A stretch of 64,000 nucleotides of DNA from Ceratotherium simum simum. Its lineage: Eukaryota; Chordata; Mammalia; Perissodactyla; Rhinocerotidae. The stretch lies in contig NW_004454180.1 of NCBI RefSeq assembly GCF_000283155.1, forward strand, positions 23,015,645-23,079,644, in the 5' to 3' direction. Positions 1-11,568 of this stretch are shown piece after piece. A program made the position numbers and the translations under genes. The notes under the pieces were generated by a model that was not told the DNA's origin, ran no database searches, and worked only from the letters and a program-made list of their open reading frames with translations. Within the stretch, counting starts at the first letter, position 1, and each line of letters starts with the position of its first letter.

Positions 1-875
1 TGATTCTGGTGTGCTAAGGGCCAGTCCCCTTGCCTCTAGGTGGGATAACTCTGTGGTGCTGTTCACATTCCAGAAGTCCCTGAAGGATCAGTCTAACCCA
101 ATAGTGTGTTGGAGCCAGCTTGCATTGAAGCTGACTGCTAACATTTCCTCTGAACTCTGTGTTCAGTGACGTCATGTGGATAACTTAAAATTGACTATGG
201 TGAGACTGTTTACACCAGAGAAATAGGCACACACTAAAAATTTTGGCTTTTTTCTTTTTTTTTTATTCTCTCTGAGAGCCATTTACCAGCAAACGACTGA
301 ACCGAACCTACATCTTTTGATACAGAACAAAATGGGCTCGCCTCCTAGTGAGTTAAATGAGACTCTACACCAGTGGAGGTTGTCTCACAAAGTAAGGTGT
401 GTTTACAGCAAATAGGAGGCCATGAGAAATCATTTCCAAAGTCATGGTGTTCCTGAACAAAGGGAAGCAGGAACTTTTATTTCGGTTGGGGAATGAATAT
501 TCAAAAGGGGAGAGGCGGGTACACTGCAGATTAGGGTAACGAGGTTTAATCTCTTTCTGAAGAGATCTTCCTGTTAAAAATAAGGCAAAGTTGTGGGTTT
601 AGCTCTTACAGGGAGGCTTGGTTAGCTTCAAGGTGGTTGCTGGTTGTGTCTCCTTAACATAAAAAAGCAATTTAGAAAAAAAAACAGTTAAATGCTTCCA
701 CACCTACCCTTGAGTTCCTCAGGACACTAGTGGGTGACACTTTGACAAGCTTTTTTTCCTGCCGTGCCCTGCTTTCCTCATTCCCAATAGGTTTTACGTG
801 AGAGCATACCCTCAATGCTCATTTACTTAAGAATTACAGTTTCAGACTGCTTCTCAGAACCTGACCTGAGAGAAG
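1..875. other. Unique sequence, no gene seen
   Basis: No repeat family or convincing exon is recognised here. A perfect palindromic CRE/ATF site, TGACGTCA, lies at 167-174, directly followed by TG so that it overlaps a CATGTG E-box. A T-rich run sits at about 247-265. Confidence 0.5.
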
Positions 876-1020
876 TAGCTACTATGTGCCAGATGCCGTA
901 CCAAGTATTTTACGTAGCTCGTGTCACATAATTCTCATAGTACTCCTTTGAAGGAGGTATTATTCTCATTTTCTGGATGAGAAAAGTGAGCCTGTGTAGC
1001 TTGCTAAATGTCTCTGAAGC
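876..1020 (-). repeat. MIR SINE relic
   Basis: The stretch reads as the reverse complement of MIR: a 'ctatgtgccag' block, then a degenerate 'cataattctcatagtactcc' block, then the 'gaggtattattctcattttc' block. It is diverged and has no recognisable target-site duplication, as expected for a family that predates placental mammals. The family call is from memory of the consensus. Confidence 0.75.
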
Positions 1021-3039
1021 ACATATTCTTTCTAATATGTCATACTATGTCCAAAAAATGAAAAGAACATTAAAAGATCACTTAGCCCATTCCTCTGTCT
1101 TTTGGCATGGCTTTCTGTAAAATATTCAGGAGAAAGGATTATCTTTCCTATTTTAACTGGGTGGAGCTTTTTAATGATGAAAGTAAATCAGTTTAAGGAA
1201 AGGTGACAGCCATTTAAAGATGTGCTGTGAGTGAAATATTGCACTTTTTCTCAAAAAGATGATTTGGGTTTTCTGCAGTATCCTAGTCCTTTGTCAAGAC
1301 TGTCATTGAGGTTCTGCTTTTTTCTCTTGAATATTACCATAAAGTGAAAGCACTGTGATTTACCTCATGGTTAAGAAGTAAAAAGTGATTGTACATCTTC
1401 TGGAGAATGATTGTAGTAAAATTACATACCCAAAATATTTAATCTGATCAGCATTTTAGAGTAAAAACAAGTCTTTTCTCAGCCTTTGAAGTTAGTGAAA
1501 AGAAATAAGGACATTCTTTGTGGTTATTATTTAAATTTAATTTTTTAAAACAAAAGAACGTCAAGGAGCAAAGTGATATTGATTTTATGCTATCTTTATG
1601 GAGGAATTTATGTTTAAAAATGACAGATATACCCACTGACTTGCAAATTTGTTGAACAAAAAAATGCTTATGCAATTATGACAGTATTGATAACAAATCT
1701 TAGCATTTTGTTAATATTCTTTTTTTGATAGTCAGCCCTCAAATATTTCGTGATTTCTTATAGGTTATGAAGGCACCAAGTATCTTTCTTTAAAATAGTT
1801 TTTAGTAGTTATACAAACAAAAATATAAATATGTGTTTTATTTTACCTTTATTTTATATCTCATTAGAAAATATATTGATTAAAATCACTTTTGTATTAA
1901 TAACTGGATCAGATATTGTGTCTTAAGACCGAAATCATAGCCCAACTTATCCTCTGATTTTTATTCAAAAATACCTAATTTTTTCTAGTACTCCCTAGTC
2001 AGCCAAAACCCAAGTGGGTAGAAAGGGGCAATTTTAGCCACAAATGAATTTGTACATTTAGTTTCCATTTTTGGTATCCTACAACAAATGGTAGGTAGTT
2101 AAAACTCAATTGGCCAGATTAGTTTTTGTGTAGAATGTTGTAATCTTTGGATTTTTCTAGGTTTTATTTGTGCCTATTGTTGATGTGGGAAGAGTAGCAA
2201 TGACATGGCAAAAGTGGCTGTATTCTGAAATTGTGAAACTCATAAGTGTTTCTAAGAAAGTGGATTTTGTTGCTTGTATTACTTGCCTTTGCATACCAGG
2301 AATTTGTATTCTTCAACTGCTTATTATAGGAAAAACCAATATTTTTGAAAATAATCTTAGTTCTAGTTCTTAAATAATGGTAATAATAATTATTAAAAAT
2401 GTTAACAATGTTAACTTTTTTATAAAAAAGATTATATATTTTTTAAATCATTCCAAAAAATGATATTTTTGACTTACAGTACATTTATCTCTATTGATTT
2501 TTACAACTGTTTTTACGGAGACATCAAATTTTGTTTCTAACTCCAAAATAAAATTCAGAAGTCTGAGTGGTTTGCTGAAAGTCACACCTGTTGTGGTAAA
2601 GTCAAGATTGATGTTTTGGTTACATTAAAAAAAATTATATATATGTATTCTTTGACCATTTTACCTGCCCCAAACAATGTGGAAAGACTGCTACGAGGAA
2701 ACAATTCTATTATCTATTTTTTCTTAGTGGGTTTTATTGCCTAATCTAAAAGTTAAAAATCAGTTGAATGCAAGTTAGCTGTTCTTTCTATACTTTGTGA
2801 TTTCTCATTTTCCTATCTCTAAATATTTGGTATTTATTACCAAACGATCTTCCAAACGGGTTAGCAATTTAAATTTCAGTGTCACTTTCTTGGCATGGTC
2901 ACTCAGATTGAGTATTGGCTTAAATTGTATTAAGTAAAAGACAAAAAGTAAAGTCTGATTATGAGGCAGGTGGTATATTTGCAATCTGTATTTTCTCCTT
3001 TCGAAATTGTCATACTTTGTCTTTGGCAGTCTATCTTTG
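1021..3039. other. Unique AT-rich sequence
   Basis: No repeat or exon is recognised. The stretch is AT-rich, especially 1800-1880 and 2390-2480, and the short open frames in it look random. It has the texture of intron or intergenic DNA. Confidence 0.5.
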
Positions 3040-3240
3040 AGGGCTCTTACTGTTTGGCTTCAAATGCCAGCTCCCCTACTTACTAGTTGTGAGATCTTGG
3101 GCAAGTCATTTTATGGGAATGGGGGTTAGGATCTTAGTATCTACCTCAAAGGGTTTCTGGGAGTATTAAATGGGTCAATACATATAAAGGTCATAGAACC
3201 CCCAATGCCTGCTACAGAGTAAGTACTGTACAAGTGTATT
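3040..3240 (+). repeat. MIR SINE relic
   Basis: MIR in the sense direction. The core 'tactagttgtgagatcttgggcaagtca' region corresponds to the consensus block 'ctagctgtgtgaccttgggcaag'. The 3' part follows ('gagtattaaatgggtcaata', 'gcctgctacagagtaagtac'). Old and diverged. Confidence 0.8.
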
Positions 3241-3635
3241 TTCTTCATCAGCTTCTAATGTAATATAATTTAATATAAACCCTGTTTATAACATGATATT
3301 TGTCATGGAGAAGAATAGAGAAAATATTTAATTATATTCCCATGGGTATAGAACCTATGGAAGTAGGGTTATTAATTGGGAAGGGAGTAGCATTTTCCAA
3401 TATGTTTTTGCCAGTTGGCACTTGGATATTTTGTAAATTATGAATGTGCCAAAAGTTCACATAGCTCTGTTCACTATATTATCATGTAATCAACAGGTGG
3501 AATAACGTTTAAAGTAGATTGATTGGGGTTGCTGATCTTGATAGAATGTGGCCAGAAATCATAAGAACGGGGACGAATAGTAGTGGCCACATGGATTCCT
3601 CAATTATTCTTCTGTTCTTTGTTGATTGTGTAGAG

Positions 3636-3821
3636 CAGTAGTTCTTGAACTTCAGCATGCATTGGAATCACCTGGAAGCCTCCTAAAACACAGGTTGCTG
3701 GGACCAGCCTCTAGAGTTTCTGATACAGTAGGTCCTAGGTGGGGCCCAGGAATTTGCGTTTCTAGCAAGTTCACTGGTGATGCTGATGCTGCTGGTCCTG
3801 ATGCTACTTGGAGAACCACTA
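3636..3821 (+). mobile_element. MER5A-type hAT non-autonomous DNA transposon, near complete
   Basis: The element runs from 'cagtagttcttgaac' to 'gagaaccacta', the imperfect terminal inverted repeats of MER5A (CAGTGGTTCT...AGAACCACTG). The body is well kept, including 'tcagcatgcattggaatcac', 'gtttctgatacagtaggtc' and 'gatgctgatgctgctggtc'. Flanking 8-mers 3628-3635 (gtgtagag) and 3822-3829 (gaatagaa) agree at 5 of 8 positions around a TAGA core. This fits a decayed hAT duplication. It encodes no transposase and depended on an autonomous Charlie element. Confidence 0.88.
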
Positions 3822-6800
3822 GAATAGAATGTTTCAAGCTTCTTTAATTATTCCAAGCAATGAGGAGAAATGATTGAGCATATTTTCTTTTAAAATTAGA
3901 GAAGCAATTAGTCAAATCTCACTTTGCAAGAAGGGATATATTTTAAATTTGGTTTTCTATGATGTTTTAAAAGATAAAAAATTTAGGTATGAGTTTTAAA
4001 AATATGTTATTTATGTTATATATATATATATACACACACATACATACCTATGAATCTAAAAGATCTACAGGTATCTCAAAGAAGCAAATAATCAATATTA
4101 AGTTATATTAAATAAATTGCCTTTATTTTAAAAGATCAGAAAACATGTTATACAAATGCATATGTGTATATACATCTGATATTAATGGATACTCATGGGA
4201 CATTAAAGTTAGGTTTTATGCCTCTACACCCTCCAACCCACAAAAATGAGTCTTCTCCATTTTTAGATGCTTGAAAATCTAGTCATTCTGCAATAGGTAG
4301 AATATTTAAGAATATAAAACATGCAAAAAAAATAAGATCTTCTAAGCTGTGAAGAAAATAGCTGTTATAGAAGCCATGCATGTTACTCTGCAGAAGAGGA
4401 AACCAGGTATATATATAGGTTCTAATTTCAAAATCTTTTAATTTAGGAATGAGTCAAAAACTATTTTTTCTGAATGGATGTGCTTTTCTTTTTTCACATA
4501 AACTTAGCTTCTGCCTGGATTTTGATGGACAGGAAGTTAGAAGTAGTGAGTGGAGAAGGGGGTTGTTGAAAGACTACAAGTATGCTAAGCACTGAGAGTG
4601 AAGGCGGGGCCCTAAGCATGAGCTGCCATATTATAATGGCAATCTGTCACTCAGTGAAGGAGTAACTCAGCTCAACTTAGAAGAGGCTGAGGGGGATATT
4701 AAATCAAAACATGGTACAGTGATTGAGATCCAGGCTGCTGATGGCTTTGAGTGGACAAAACACAGAACAGGTTACGTTAGCTTAAACACATTCTATTTTG
4801 GAAGGAAATTTTCCTTAAAAAATTCATATCAGTGATTTTCTAAAAGGATCATCCTTAAAATAACTTCCAAATATTTGTAAAGTTCATTTAAATAGGACTC
4901 CTCTTTCGTCTATGATATTATAGACAAGAATCAGTGTGCCAACATTTGCTTGACATTTGTATGATGAATTGATAGTAACTTTTTTATTTCAAAATGAACT
5001 ATTAGGGGCCACTAATTGTGGTCACGTTGGTACTATTAAAACTGTAATCGTATAGGCATCTAAGAAAGCATTAGTTGGATAATGCCTGGCATTTCCAAAA
5101 TTATCAAGACATTATTTTGAACATTTATAGTCACCTGTGTATAAGGATTTCTCAGAAGGGCCAATTACATGAGAGGCTAATTACATGTTTAAGTATTTCT
5201 AAAGTACCCACTTTCCTCAAACAATTTTAAATGCACATATTTTGCAGATACAAGCACTTTAAACCATGCCTGATTCTTCCAGTGAGAATTAAGGTTTGTC
5301 GTGTTTGTTTTAAGTCACTGCTGCAGTTGTTTTCCTGGGTAGGGGGTCTAATGGTCTACATCCTCCATTTCTCATTGATCGGGAGTATCTTCACATCTGC
5401 AATGGAGAATGGGCTTCCCGATAGACCTAAATAAATAAAAGAGGCTGCAGTGTAGTGCGGAGACACTGGGGTCTGTTAGGAGCTTTTTTCCTAACTCCAG
5501 TAGATTATTGCCATTGGTGCCTTGGATGTCCAAGCTCCTTTACACATGACCAGCTCTACTAATGCCACTCAGATGTATAAACTTCTGCATTAACTCTATG
5601 TATTGCAAAAGGTAGGGAAAAGCAAGCTCACGGAGACTAGTGACTCGCTTCCCTCCCATATCCACCTTTAATACATTGTACTGTATGAAATTCAGACTAA
5701 TTATTCGTATGTTTGTGGGCTTTTAAGTGGACAGGGTCTTTTAGACATCTCAAATGTTAAATTGTAGATGCCTGGAGTCTTCTATACTTACGTGACCCTC
5801 CTCATATATACTCATATAACATGTGAGAATCAAATGTTATTCAGTTTGGGTGAAGATTTAGAAAAGTATAAGAGATTTTATAAATATACATTGCTTTTAT
5901 CTTGCAAATTGTTTTCTCTTCTCATATAAAGTGGAGAGAGTTGGAACACATAGAAAGGTTTAGGTATAACATAAAGAATTTTCACTATAATGGCCAGTCA
6001 TTGAAATAGTCTACCCTCTAAAGAAGCAGAGACTACTGTGGGCACCTCCACAGATGAAATATGTAATTGAGCTTCTGAAATTATGCTGGTGGAAATAAAT
6101 TGATTTAGTTAAGCACTTTATGCAATAGCTTTTTATTCACCAGACTTTAAAAAATCATAAGTAAAAGGAGTAGAAGAGCTTATATGTAAACCCAGTCTAC
6201 ACTAATGGTTGATATATAAATATGTAGATTTCCATTCCATTTTATACCCCAAATGAAATTGAAATAGGGAAATGTTACATATTTTAGTAAAATGGTTCAA
6301 CTTATTATGTGAGTACATTTCATCTAAGTCAAAGATAGAAAAGAAGGAGTTAGACTAACTGCACAGTACAGCTTGGCAAATAATTAGGCTCACAAACATT
6401 CTATTTCATAAACAGACTGCAATCACACAGTTTGACTGTTTGCATTTATTCATGTCACCTGCTCCATTTCCTGGCTAACCACCAAAACACAGTGTTGGTG
6501 CCTACTTCAATAAATGAAACGGAAATTCAAGTATCTTCCTGTAGCCAGACTCATGTAATTAACTCTTCATTATCCATGTGTTCATTAATTCTGGGATGAT
6601 TCCCTTTGCCTCGGTTCATATTTCTAAAAGCCCCTTCTTCCTGTCAGCTGATATCTGCCTAGGGAATACAGTCTAATTTTAATATTTGCCTAAGTAATGG
6701 ATAATTAGCATAGCTACTAATCTATAATGCAATGCATTTGTGGCCCAATAGAAAGATGCTTTTAATTGGTAACATCTTTACTCCTTGCTGTTAGCTTACA

Positions 6801-8339
6801 TTATTGAGAACTTATTGAATCCTTGTAAATTATACAGTCTTTGGAGGCAGGTTGCTTTTTTTCCTTTAGGTGCAGGGACTGATACTTTCTAAATCCACAG
6901 CTAGATTGTTTCTAAGCCCAACCTGATTTATTTTAATCTTCTAGAACATACTTACTTTTATAACCAAACAAGTGGAAAGTTTCTACATTCTAGTTGCCTG
7001 ATCTTCCAGTTACTAATTCCTTATTTAACATTTTCTTCCAATCTGAGAAGCATCTCTTGTTTACATTATGTCAAGATCATCTTTGCAGGTGTGTTTTCTC
7101 CCAATTAAGCAACGAAGTAATGCAGTGGATAAATGAATGTCTGGATGCTGTGTGGCTGTTGCAGCAATGACTATTGGAATAGGAGTAAGACTTCCTTGTC
7201 TAATGATGTGGAAATAGACAAGCATATTTAGTTTTGCAGGGCCTTGCCTGAGCTTTTATGGTTCTCAGGTGCTGTGTGTTATCCATAAACACTTCAGTGA
7301 TGTTGCTTGCAGCTGCCTACGAGTGTTTTCCTTTTTAAGAGGATTTATATTTTCAATCACAGAATACTCCCTCAGTATTTTATCTTTTTAAATTTTCAGG
7401 TGGCTAGAGTAGCAGGACATAAGGAAGAAGTTAAAAAAGAGAGCTTAAGGTTGTTTGACTCATTTGAAGAGTCACAGTGGGTTTGATGCAATATGAAGAG
7501 AAACACTACAATGATTTAGATTTATGTTATAATGTGCTTTCAAGCTGGGTGCTTGAGAGTGATTATTGGTAAATGAAGATTGCCAAAAAACAAAAGAAAG
7601 GTGCAGTCATCCTTGGATAAATGTTCTTATTTAGTTTGAGTTTTAATATTTTTCTAAATATAAAGTGATAGCTGTATAGTCAAATTATGTAAGATTTTAA
7701 AAGCTTGAATTATTTTATTAAAAAAAATTTTGAAAAACCAATCATTTTGGTCCTTTAAGTGCCTGAGAAACTTTGATAGCCTTTTATATTCTGGATGAAA
7801 TAGGTAGAGAAGAGCTTTTTGAAGAGAAGCATTCCAAGACGACTTATTTAAAGCCTTGACCAAATCTCTGAAGCGAATTGTTTAATAAGAGCTTTCTTAA
7901 ATGTATGCAATTCATAGTACAGAATGGAGAAAGCATGTTGAATTCAGAGTACAAAAATATTATTTTTAATTTATATACTATAGAAGACATAATTTATTAC
8001 AAAAATACTATTAAGTTTATTACAATCTATGTGAATTTATATATAGGATTTGAGAATTTCATGAATTTTAACAATAAGCATAAATTTCCCTGGCCAGAGT
8101 AGGGTATAATTTTATTTCAGTGATATACATGAATGCATTAAGCCATTAGTGATCAAGATATTACATGTAACAGCATTTTATATTGTCAAATAATGTGTGT
8201 GATATGGATAGATTCAAGGGCTTATATTTTATAGTATAGCCCACAAGAACAAAAGATTATCTGGTTTGAAGCTTTCTGGTATTTATTAGTATTCTTTGCC
8301 AGTTTCCTGGACTGAAATTCTCCTTAGCACAGTAACATG
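3822..8339. other. Long largely repeat-free stretch
   Basis: Apart from a TA/CA microsatellite at about 4017-4050, no repeat family is recognised over 4.5 kb. That is unusual given the repeat density elsewhere in the window. The part 6360-7330 is compositionally balanced and carries several homeodomain-type TAAT/ATTA cores, for example around 6550-6720. No open frame here is convincing. The segment could hold conserved regulatory DNA, but this is only an inference from the absence of repeats. Confidence 0.4.
4017..4050. repeat. TA/CA compound microsatellite
   Basis: A short run of alternating TA followed by CA and CATA units. Such tracts are commonly length-variable. Confidence 0.85.
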
Positions 8340-8590
8340 AAATCATGGAAATAATACCAGCTTTAGAGCAGACAGACGTGAATTTGTGTCTGCATCCATC
8401 ATTTAATAGCTAACTGTGTGACCTTCATCAGATTTTTAATCAAATCATTTAATCCTTCTAAAACTCAGTTTCCTCATTTTTAAGAAAGAATAAAAACTTC
8501 CTTGCCTGCTTATTGTGAAGATTAAAGTACAAGTGTATAAAGAACATATGATGTCATAGGAACTTCATTAATAGTTGCAATTGTTATGAA
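8340..8590 (+). repeat. MIR SINE relic, nearly full length
   Basis: Sense MIR: 'gctaactgtgtgaccttcat' is the core, followed by 'ctcagtttcctcatttttaag' and 'tgtgaagattaaagtac'. The length of about 250 bp matches the family. Confidence 0.85.
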
Positions 8591-8884
8591 TGTTATTTTG
8601 CTTAGAATATAAGTATAATAAGCTGTGTGTGCAGAGTTGCCTGCATTCCATCAGCTAACAAATAATATTTAGCATGTGAGATGTGCTTGACAGTGTTCCC
8701 AGGGGAAATCAAGGGTGCAACAAGAGAAACAGGCTAACGACCCTCATTCTTGCTTTGTAGGCACCTTAGGTTCATAAGAGAATTCAGTGTGCCTCCAGCT
8801 GCCCTTAGTGTCTGGGGAATTCCTAAAGGAAATGTTTGAAAGTAGACGATATCACAGTAGAAAGAAAATGAGTTAGTAACATCA

Positions 8885-9005
8885 CTCTCGGAACTCTTAT
8901 GGATACTGTTTCCTCATCTACGAAATGAGGATAAGTAGTCCATGCCATATGTATCTCACAGGATTAAATACTGCAAGACTCTATACAAACATAAGTGACA
9001 GGAGG
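8885..9005 (+). repeat. MIR 3' fragment
   Basis: The 3' half of a sense MIR, with 'gtttcctcatctacgaaatg' followed by 'ctcacaggattaaatact'. The 5' half is not recognisable. Confidence 0.7.
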
Positions 9006-9158
9006 ATTTTTTTTTGGCAGTTTACTGACACTATGCTGAACCAAGTATTCCCTTTCCAATTATGATAATCCAATCAAGAATATATTAAGTATCCAGATAT
9101 CTACCAGTGTGTTTTGTATCTTGGAGACTACACAAAGTATAAAGACGTGTTCTCTGCC

Positions 9159-9731
9159 TGTATTAATTTTTTATTGCTATATAGCAAATTACCACAGTTA
9201 GCTGCTTAAAGGAGCACACATTTAATATCTCACACTTTCAATGGATCTGGCACAACTTCTGCTCAGGGTCTTATGAGTCTGAAATCAAGGTGTCAGTTTA
9301 CGTGCATCCTCATCTGGTGGTCTGACTAGGAGAAGATCCACTTCCAAGCTCTCAAATTGCTGGCAGAATTCATTTCCTGATAGTTGTAGGACCAAGGTCT
9401 CCATTTTTGTGCCGGCTCTCCAGGGTGGGAGTGGGGGGCTCCTAGAGGCTGCCTTGGGGTCCCGCGACATGGCACCCTCCATAGGCAGTTCACAACGTGG
9501 CTGTTTGCTTTCTTTAGGACAGTGGGAGAATGTCTTTCCAACACTACACCTTCTATAGAAGAGATCATCTCAGTTTGATGAACTCAAAATCAATTGATTA
9601 GTAACTTAATCATGGGAGTCATCCCACACCTTATTCCCTGGCCCTGTGCATGCCCAAGGGGAGGAGGTTAGACAGAGCCCGAACACCAGAGGACAGGACC
9701 CTAGGGGGCCAAGTTAGGATTCTCCTTATCA
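9159..9731 (+). mobile_element. Solo LTR, ERVL type (MLT2-like)
   Basis: The LTR opens 'tgtattaattttttattgct', then 'agcaaattaccacagttagc' and 'aatcaaggtgtcagtttacg', the order of blocks in MLT2-type ERVL LTRs. It closes with 'atgcccaaggggaggaggtt' and a degraded 'attctccttatca' end. Only one LTR is present and no internal genes flank it, so recombination between two LTRs probably removed the provirus. Overlapping open frames on the minus strand at 9285-9568 fall wholly inside the LTR and are not genes. Exact subfamily is uncertain. Confidence 0.75.
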
Positions 9732-10799
9732 AATTGCACCTCTTGCTACTTTATTTTGATGACTGAATTTTTAAAGAATATGCTGGAGGAGCCATAATTT
9801 CTGACTGCATACTTCTCCCATGTTGAGATTATATAAAAAATATATATAAAATTCTCACCTTTCTTTGTGACATAAGAATATAAATAGAAACCTCTAAGCA
9901 GTTCTGTAATACCAATGAACTTGCTCTCCTTAGTTAACTCTTGATTGGCCTAAAATGACATGACATTCGTTTAAATTATGTCTCATTGATTGCTAATGAG
10001 GATAAAGATTTTTCTAACATGTTATTTTCCATTTGTTTTATTTTGATTCGGTAAGGCAGAAGCTGCTTGGATACCTGTTACTCTCCTTTTCACTCTTGTT
10101 GCTCAGATATTTGTGGAATAAATAAAATGATAATTTGGTGAATTAAGTTCCTGCTCAGCATGCATTTTTTTAATTTACAAAAAAAAAAAATACAAATTAA
10201 TAGGGTATTTGGGTTTAGGATTCAAAAGATGTGGATTCTCTTCCCAGCGCTGTTGCTCCTTTACTCTGTGCCTAAAGAGAACCCACTGCACTTCTGGGGC
10301 CCAACTTACCTTATGTAAAATGAGGCATCCCCTCTGACACCAACATTTTATCAACTTTTTGGTATTACTTACATACAATTGAGATTATCTTTTATGGAAA
10401 AGTGCTTTCAGAATTTTTGTATAGAAATCTGACCTTCATAAGATTATTAGCATTTGAAAACAAGTCTGTAAGTGATTGTGGATTTACATGACGGAACTTT
10501 ACAGATATAGAGTACTAATTCATAATATTACAACAGAAAAAAATAGGCTGAATGAGTTTCCAAATAAAGAACATAACTACAGAATAAATAAATTTAAAAT
10601 TCTGATGAAAATTTTGACCCCAGGAGGCTTTTGTTCTTTGGTATTTATTCTCCCCAAGAAAGAAACCATTCTTCACTGTTTACATCTTAGGTCTTTGCTT
10701 TCATTCACCCAAGTGTGTGTTATTTCAGTTGCCGTATTTTAAGTAATTCTTCTAGCCCTTCTTTTGTTTGTCTTGTTTGGTGTTACAATTGAAAAGCAG
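9732..10799. other. Unique sequence with possible L2 scrap
   Basis: Mostly unrecognised. The stretch around 10055-10130 ('gctcagatatttgtggaata') resembles an L2 3' end but is too short to be sure. A 12-base A run is at about 10179-10190. Confidence 0.4.
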
Positions 10800-10978
10800 C
10801 GCTCACTTTACTGAGCCCTCACCATGTGTCAGGCACTATGTTAAGTACCTTACCTGTACAAGCTAGTTTAATCCTGATAAATGGGAAGATAGATGCTTTT
10901 GTCCAAATTTAAAATTAGGGAATTCGAAAATTTGAAGCTCATAGAGGTTATGTAACATCTCCATGAAATGCAGTTATT

Positions 10979-10996
10979 AAAAGTCAGAGAACTAAG
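10979..10996. repeat. Left target-site duplication of ERE
   Basis: The 18-mer AAAAGTCAGAGAACTAAG ends exactly where the SINE head begins, and recurs perfectly at 11197-11214 after the A-rich tail. Confidence 0.97.
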
Positions 10997-11196
10997 GGCC
11001 GGCCCCGTGGCTTAGCGGTTAAGTGCGTGCTCTCCGCTGCCGGCGGCCCGGGTTCGGATCCCGGGTGCGCACCGAGGCACCGCTCCTCCAGCCATGCTGA
11101 GGCCGCATCCCACATACAGCAACTAGAAGGATGTGCAGCTATGACACACAACTATGTACTGGGGCTTTGGGGGAAAAATAAATAAATAAAATCTTT
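10997..11196 (+). mobile_element. ERE1-type tRNA-derived SINE, complete, young
   Basis: A perissodactyl tRNA-derived SINE. The head GGCCGGCCCCGTGGCTTAGC contains the Pol III A box (TGGCTTAGCGG, 11008-11018), and the B box GGTTCGGATCC is at 11051-11061. The body runs through 'ccatgctgaggccgcatccc' and 'ggatgtgcagctatgac', and ends with 'ggggctttgggggaaaaata' and an A-rich AAATA tail. Perfect 18-bp duplications flank it, so L1 machinery mobilised it recently. Compared with several others here it lacks the long 3' extension containing 'atgttagctcaggg', so it is the short form. Confidence 0.96.
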
Positions 11197-11214
11197 AAAA
11201 GTCAGAGAACTAAG
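11197..11214. repeat. Right target-site duplication of ERE
   Basis: Perfect copy of the 18-mer at 10979-10996. Confidence 0.97.
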
Positions 11215-11321
11215 ATTGGAATCCAATTCTTGTTCCACCATTTTCTCTCCTCTGCCTCTACTATAATTTACTGTTGATGTGCATTGTCTCTGTTATGGCT
11301 ATTAGGCGACTTAAAAATTGA

Positions 11322-11558
11322 GGGCCGGCCCAGTGGCTTAGCGGTTAAGTGCGCGTGCTCCGCTACTGGTGGCCCGGGTTCGGATCCCGGGCGCGCNNNN
11401 NNNNNNNNNNNNNNNNNNNNNNNNNNNNNNNNNNNNNNNNNNNNNNNNNNNNNNNNNNNNNNNNNNNNNNNNNNNNNNNNNNNNNNNNNNNNNNNNNNNN
11501 NAGGACGATTAGCACGCATGTTAGCTCAGGGCTGATCTTCCTCACAAAAAAAATAAAA
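11322..11558 (+). mobile_element. ERE1-type SINE interrupted by an assembly gap
   Basis: The head GGGCCGGCCCAGTGGCTTAG and an intact B box at about 11376-11386 precede the gap. The long-form 3' end ('atgttagctcagggctgatc', then an A-rich tail) follows it. The 10-bp duplication TAAAAATTGA is at 11312-11321 and 11559-11568. The unread middle should be the ordinary ERE body. It lies about 110 bp downstream of another ERE in the same orientation. Confidence 0.93.
11397..11501. other. Assembly gap, 105 N
   Basis: A run of 105 undetermined bases inside an ERE. The intact long-form copy at 30433-30732 suggests the real missing length is nearer 165 bases, so the gap size is probably an estimate. Confidence 0.9.
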
Positions 11559-11568
11559 TAAAAATTGA

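Larger units (their letters stand above)
10800..11240 (-). repeat. MIR relic split by an ERE SINE
   Basis: Antisense MIR: 'accatgtgtcaggcactatg' at the left, then 'gctcatagaggttatgtaac'. The element resumes after the ERE with 'ggaatccaattcttgttcc'. The ERE at 10997-11196 interrupts it, so the MIR is the older of the two. Confidence 0.7.

Noticed and set aside
9285..9568. Overlapping open frames on the minus strand
   Set aside because: Both lie wholly inside the MLT2-like LTR.
11008..11061. tRNA-like A and B boxes, a possible tRNA gene
   Set aside because: They belong to the ERE head; there is no tRNA-length cloverleaf, and a SINE body, tail and duplications follow.
11268..11561. Open frames spanning the N run
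   Set aside because: They are open only because undetermined bases cannot encode stops; the sequence is an ERE.
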